Positions 55,919-64,000 of a stretch of 64,000 nt of DNA are shown in pieces. Location of the stretch: positions 1-64,000 of the forward strand of contig CACBQD010000007.1 of NCBI GenBank assembly GCA_902541285.1, given 5' to 3'. Made by a program: the position numbers and the translations under genes. The stretch comes from an uncultured Pelagibacteraceae bacterium (GTDB taxonomy: Bacteria > Pseudomonadota > Alphaproteobacteria > Pelagibacterales > Pelagibacteraceae). The notes under the pieces are model-generated. The model was not told the DNA's origin, searched no databases, and saw only the letters and a program-made list of their open reading frames with translations. Numbering within the stretch: the first letter of the stretch is position 1; each line of letters starts with the position of its first letter.

Positions 55919-56839
55919 ATGTCTATTCTTACTCAAAAAACTATCGCAGAAAAAATTTCATTCAAAGGTATTGGAATACATACTGGAAAAAACGCTAATT
56001 TAAGCATCCTCCCTGCCTCTCCTAATACTGGAGTAATTTTTAAAAGAATTGATGTGAAGAACAAAAATATTATTTATCCGATTTATTCTAATGTAGTTGA
56101 TACTACATTATGCACAACAATATCCAATGAGTTTGGAGTAGAAGTATCAACTATTGAGCATTTAATGGGTGCCCTTTATGGAGTTGGAGTCGATAATGCA
56201 ATTATAGAAATTGATACAAAGGAAGTGCCTATCATGGACGGTTCCGCAAAATTATTTGTTGATACAATAAATGATGTAGGACTAAAATTTAGTGATCAAC
56301 CAATAAAAATAATTAAAATTAACAAAAATATAGAATTTAAAGATGGTGAGAAATTTATAACTATTGATAAATCTAATGTGTCTGGAGATATAGAATTTGA
56401 AATAAAATATGATAATGAGTTAATTGGAACTCAAAAAAATAAAATTAATATTTTTGAAGATAAACTTGATGATGTTTATGCGTCAAGAACATTCTGTTTA
56501 TATGAAGATATAGAAAAATTAAAAAAACTAAATTTAGGAAAAGGTGGAAACTTAGAAAACGCAATTGTAATTAAAGATAAAATTATTTTAAATGAAACAG
56601 GATTAAGAAATAAACTTGAATTTGTGAACCATAAAATACTTGATTGTATGGGTGATTTATTTTTGTCAGGATATAAAATTATTGGTAGCATCAAATGTTC
56701 TCAGGGAGGACACAAACTTACTAATCAATTATTAAGAAAAATATTTAGTGATCAAAATAATTATTCTTTAATTGAAATTAAAGGAAAACAATTACCACAT
56801 ACTTTTGCAAATTATCACAATCTTAAGTCTATAGCTTAA
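55919..56839 (+). CDS. lpxC: UDP-3-O-acyl-N-acetylglucosamine deacetylase
   Basis: Zinc enzyme for the committed step of lipid A synthesis, indicating an LPS-bearing outer membrane. I place the start at the ATG at 55919 (MSILTQKTI), not the TTG 15 bases upstream, because family proteins begin at QKTI. Zinc ligands are in STIEHLMGALYG, and in NHKILDCMGDL (His and Asp). GGHKLTNQLL supplies the conserved catalytic histidine. The 62-base gap after ftsA is the place where ftsZ normally sits. A TATAAG at 55907 lies too far (22 bases) from TTGAGT to be called a promoter. Confidence 0.97.
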   Translation: MSILTQKTIAEKISFKGIGIHTGKNANLSILPASPNTGVIFKRIDVKNKNIIYPIYSNVVDTTLCTTISNEFGVEVSTIEHLMGALYGVGVDNAIIEIDTKEVPIMDGSAKLFVDTINDVGLKFSDQPIKIIKINKNIEFKDGEKFITIDKSNVSGDIEFEIKYDNELIGTQKNKINIFEDKLDDVYASRTFCLYEDIEKLKKLNLGKGGNLENAIVIKDKIILNETGLRNKLEFVNHKILDCMGDLFLSGYKIIGSIKCSQGGHKLTNQLLRKIFSDQNNYSLIEIKGKQLPHTFANYHNLKSIA

Positions 56840-56874
56840 AAGTTACAAAATATTTATTAATCTGTTAAAATTAT

Positions 56875-57714
56875 ATGATGATATTTAATATAAAATTTGT
56901 TTATTTTATTATTTTTATTTTATGTTTTTCATGTTCAAAAAAAACTGATCAAATATCAGATCTCAAAGAGAAAAATTTAGAAACACAGATGATCGAAGTT
57001 TATAATCAAGGAATGAAAGAGTTAGAAAGAGGAGATGTAATTTATGCAGGAAAAAAGTTTAGTGAGGCGGAATTATTATTTCCGCAATCCATTTGGGCCC
57101 CAAGAGCAGTTTTAATGTCAGCCTATGGTTATTTTTCTCAGGGATATTATGGTAATGCTATAAATGATATAGAACGCTTTTTAATTAAGTATAAAAATCA
57201 TCCTCAAACTGATTACGCTTATTATTTATTAGCATTGTGTCATTATGATCAAATAGTAGATGAAAAAAAAGATTTAAACCAAATAATATTATCAAAAAAA
57301 TACTTTCAAAAGGTTATAAATGATTATCCAAACACTGATTATGCTAGAGATTCAAAATACAAATTAGAATATATAACAGAAGTTATGGCATCAAAAGAAA
57401 TGTATCTAGCAAGATATTATTTTAAAAGAGAAAAGTGGATTCCAGCTATAAAAAGATTTCAAAAAGTAATTAATGATTACGAAACAACAATATATGTTGA
57501 GGAAGCACTCCACAGATTAGTGGAAATTAATTATAAAATTGGACTGGTAAATGAAGCTGAAAAATATGCATCATTATTAGGATATAATTACCAGTCAAGT
57601 TTATGGTATGAGGCTAGTTATAAAATAATTAATAAAGATTATGAAAAAAAAAAACCAAGCTCCCAAAAAGACAAGGAATCAATTCTAAAAAAATTTAAAA
57701 AACTTTTTAAATAA
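56875..57714 (+). CDS. bamD: Outer-membrane protein assembly factor BamD
   Basis: Lipoprotein of the BAM complex. The signal ends FILCFSC with the acylated cysteine at C20, followed by a TPR array (about 40-250) with repeats such as YNQGMKELERGDVIYAGKKF, YYLLALCHYDQI and YPNTDYARDSKYKL. 279 residues is normal. It follows lpxC by 35 bases and precedes ligA by 13. recN, often found between bamD and ligA in alphaproteobacteria, is not here. Confidence 0.93.
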   Translation: MMIFNIKFVYFIIFILCFSCSKKTDQISDLKEKNLETQMIEVYNQGMKELERGDVIYAGKKFSEAELLFPQSIWAPRAVLMSAYGYFSQGYYGNAINDIERFLIKYKNHPQTDYAYYLLALCHYDQIVDEKKDLNQIILSKKYFQKVINDYPNTDYARDSKYKLEYITEVMASKEMYLARYYFKREKWIPAIKRFQKVINDYETTIYVEEALHRLVEINYKIGLVNEAEKYASLLGYNYQSSLWYEASYKIINKDYEKKKPSSQKDKESILKKFKKLFK

Positions 57715-57724
57715 AAATTTTTAA

Positions 57725-61435
<3,711 letters not shown>

Positions 61436-63460
61436 CCAGGACTTTTAATTTCAGTTTCAAAATCAATGTCTTGATTAAATTCAAAATCATTTTCCTCTTG
61501 ATCTATAAAGCTATTGTTTTTCTTAATAAATTCATCTGGAAGTTCATCAATAAATCTTGAAGCAACACTATCCATCCAATCACCCTGATAAAATCTATTC
61601 ATAGAAAAAGAAATCTTTGCAATTTTTTTTGCTCTTGTTATGCCGACATATGCAAGTCTTCTCTCTTCCTCAAGACCATTTTCACCTTTCTCTTCTATAC
61701 TTTTTTGATGTGGGAACAAACCTTCTTCCCATCCTGGCAAATAAACTATATTAAATTCAAGTCCTTTAGATGCATGTAATGTCATTAAATTTACTTTTTC
61801 ACTTTCCCAATCTTGATCTAGAGATGTGGCCAAAGCAACATGTTCTAAAAAACTCTCCAAATTATCAAACTCTTTCATTGCATTTAATAATTCTTTAATA
61901 TTCTCTAATCTATTTTCATTTTCTAAATCCTTTTTGTTTTTTAACATTTCACTATATCCGGACTCATCCAAAACAATTTGCAAAAGCCTATTGTGATTTA
62001 ATTTTTTTTTTAAATCATATCTCCATTTATTTAATAAGTTTAACAATGAGTTTAAACCAATTTTTGTTTTAGGCTTTATTTTATTAAGCTCTATTAATTT
62101 TCTTGCAGCAACTTCTAATGAGCAATTATTTTTTTTTGAAAATTCTGCGATATTTTTTAAAGTTGTATCTCCAATAGATCTTTTGGGTACATTAATTATT
62201 CTTTCAAAAGATAGATCGTCCTTCGGTTGATGTATGCACCTTAGATATGCCACACAATCTTTTATTTCAGCTCTTTCATAAAACTTAATGCCACCTATTA
62301 TTCTGTATGGAATTCCAACTTTTAAAAATCTCTCTTCAAATTCTCTGGTTTGAAAAATAGCTCTTACTAATATAGCAATCTCGTTTAATGAATTATTTTT
62401 TTTATAATTTTCTATTGTGGTACTAATTTCAATTGCTTCATCTTTTACATTTCTAAAACAATCTAATGTAATTAATTCACCATCTTCTTGATTCGTATAT
62501 AAGGTTTTACCAACCCTATTTTGATTATTCTCAATTAATTTCGAAGCAACATTTAGAATATTCTGTGTTGATCTATAATTCTTTTCTAATCTAATAATTT
62601 TTGTATCTTTATAATTTTTATCAAATTCCAAGAAATTTTTAATCTCAGCACCTCTCCAGCTATAAATTGATTGATCATCATCACCAACACAACAAAGATT
62701 CATGTTGTTTAAAGATAAATATCTAAGCCATTCACTTTGAATAAAATTAGTATCTTGGTATTCATCAACCAGAATATATTTAAATTTTTTTGAATATATT
62801 GATCTTATATCTTCAAAATTTTTAAATATTTTAACAGTATGTAAAATTAAATCACTGAAATCTGAAGAATTTAAATCAATAAGTTTTTGTTGGTATATTT
62901 TATATATATTTAAAAAATTTTTTTCTAAAGTTTCTCCTCGTTTTAATATTACATCTTCAGGGTAATATCCTTTATTTTTCCATTTATCTATAATTGCCAA
63001 AATGTATTTTGGAGAAATTTTTTTAATATCTATGTTCTCAGCTTTACATATATTTTTAATTAATCGTGCTTGATCATCTTGGTCCAAAATAGTAAAATTT
63101 GATTTTAATCCAACTGCTTCCGCATGTTTTCTCAAAATTTTTGCACTAATTGAATGAAATGTTCCAAGCCATGGCAAACCAGTTGCATTTTTTTTCAAGA
63201 GTTTTGATACTCTAATTTGCATCTCTTTTGCAGCCTTGTTAGTGAAAGTAACAGCTAATATTTGACTAGAAAAAGCTTTGTGGCTTCTAATTATATGTGC
63301 AATTCTTGACGTTAAAACTTTCGTTTTTCCTGAGCCTGCTCCTGCAACAATTAAAAGTGGCCCATCAAGTTGTAGCACGGCTTCCTGTTGCTTTTCATTT
63401 AAATTTAACAAATAATCAGATTTATACATATTTTTTATTTTTATAATTTTAACTAATTTA

Positions 63461-64000
63461 ATGAATAAAATTAATCAAAACAAAACAACTTTCATATTAA
63501 TTTTGTCTGCAATCGCAATAATTTTTTCATCTCTTACAATTTTATCTTTACCAGTTTTATTCAATTATGAAAGCAAAGTTGGAATAATAGAAAAAAATTT
63601 TTACAAAAGTTTTAAAATTTATCTTAATTCATCAGGAAAGATTTCTTATAAACCATTTCCAAAACCACACTTGTTGGTAGAAAATGCTACAATTAACATA
63701 TTAAATAATGAGGATAGAGATAATTTAACAAAAACTTCTAATTTAAAAATATTTATATCTTTAAGAGATATATATTTACGAACTTATGATAATTTTTCTT
63801 CAATAGAAATTTCAAACTCTAATATAGATCTTAAAATCGATGACATAAAGGAAATTCGAAAACATTTATACCAAAAAATTAATAAACCTATTGTATTAAA
63901 AAATTGCAAAATTTTTGTTAGAAATAGTAAAAACGAAGCATTCCTAATTTCTCCTGTAAAAAGAATTATTTATAAAATTAATAACAAAAATAGAGTCAAA
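63461..64000 (+). CDS. AsmA-like envelope protein, 3'-truncated by window edge
   Basis: An open frame from the ATG at 63461 runs off the window after 180 codons. It begins with a membrane helix (about 10-32, FILILSAIAIIFSSLTILSLP), then SGKISYKPFPKPHLLVENA, which resembles the AsmA N-terminal pattern where strands alternate with IS...PSPxLxLENV. AsmA-type proteins are large periplasmic bridges thought to move lipids to the outer membrane. It diverges from uvrD across 31 bases. The call is on the N-terminal part alone. Confidence 0.6.
   Translation, partial: MNKINQNKTTFILILSAIAIIFSSLTILSLPVLFNYESKVGIIEKNFYKSFKIYLNSSGKISYKPFPKPHLLVENATINILNNEDRDNLTKTSNLKIFISLRDIYLRTYDNFSSIEISNSNIDLKIDDIKEIRKHLYQKINKPIVLKNCKIFVRNSKNEAFLISPVKRIIYKINNKNRVK

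Overview
The window is a gene-dense, very AT-rich (roughly 30% GC by eye) stretch of an alphaproteobacterial chromosome, most likely a SAR11/Pelagibacterales-type marine bacterium. The main grounds are the extreme AT bias, intergenic gaps mostly under 60 bases, an alphaproteobacterial petABC (Rieske, cytochrome b, cytochrome c1) set, an alphaproteobacterial yqeY-dnaG-rpoD block next to carAB, and one EnvZ/OmpR-type pair. There are 61 protein genes (the first and last are cut by the window edges), two tRNAs and the RNase P RNA. I see no insertion sequence, prophage or CRISPR.

Layout. 1-2818: end of a CCA-adding enzyme gene, then trmL-hemF-greA on the minus strand. 2879-5453: petABC (bc1 complex) on plus. 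5430-11344: a seven-gene minus operon, lgt-midA-pgeF-prs-rplY-pth-ychF. 11393-14017: small ubiK-like gene, then marR-ompR-envZ on minus. 14077-14958: ilvE. 14955-21704: a six-gene minus operon in which every junction overlaps: uvrB, a pteridine-reductase-like SDR, an unrecognised secreted hydrolase, folB-like, uvrC, pgsA. 21741-25943: aspC, psiE, trxB, then a coupled pair (ELM1-like protein plus a 2OG-Fe(II) oxygenase). 25946-30341: carA-carB on minus. 30464-34590: yqeY-dnaG-rpoD, with a tRNA-Val gene that starts on the last base of the rpoD stop codon, then a tRNA-Ile2(CAU). 34877-38081: a membrane protein, a CIA30-family protein, mlaA-mlaC and an amidase. 38132-38486: rnpB. 38551-59743: a long division and cell-wall (dcw) cluster reading mraZ-ftsZ-rsmH-ftsL-ftsI-murE/F-mraY-murD-ftsW-murG-murC-murB-ddl-ftsQ-ftsA-lpxC-bamD-ligA. 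59732-63429: pepP and uvrD on minus, then the start of an AsmA-like gene.

The dcw cluster makes the peptidoglycan precursor from tripeptide addition to lipid II (MurE/F, MurD, MurC, MurB, Ddl, MraY, MurG), polymerises and cross-links it at the septum (FtsW, FtsI, with FtsL and FtsQ) and positions it by FtsZ and FtsA. LpxC and BamD add outer-membrane assembly. Its most unusual features are ftsZ placed second, directly after mraZ, a single MurE-MurF polypeptide, an FtsA with eroded nucleotide-binding motifs, and a sharp promoter whose -10 box lies inside three 10-bp-spaced CCCA repeats that look like a MraZ operator.

Other points for a second look: a tRNA-Val(GAC) with a non-standard D-loop/T-loop elbow, a DnaG primase missing three of four zinc ligands, a PTR1-type reductase paired with a FolB-like protein between uvrB and uvrC, a secreted serine-hydrolase-like protein of unknown role in that operon, and convergent gene pairs that all overlap or nearly touch.
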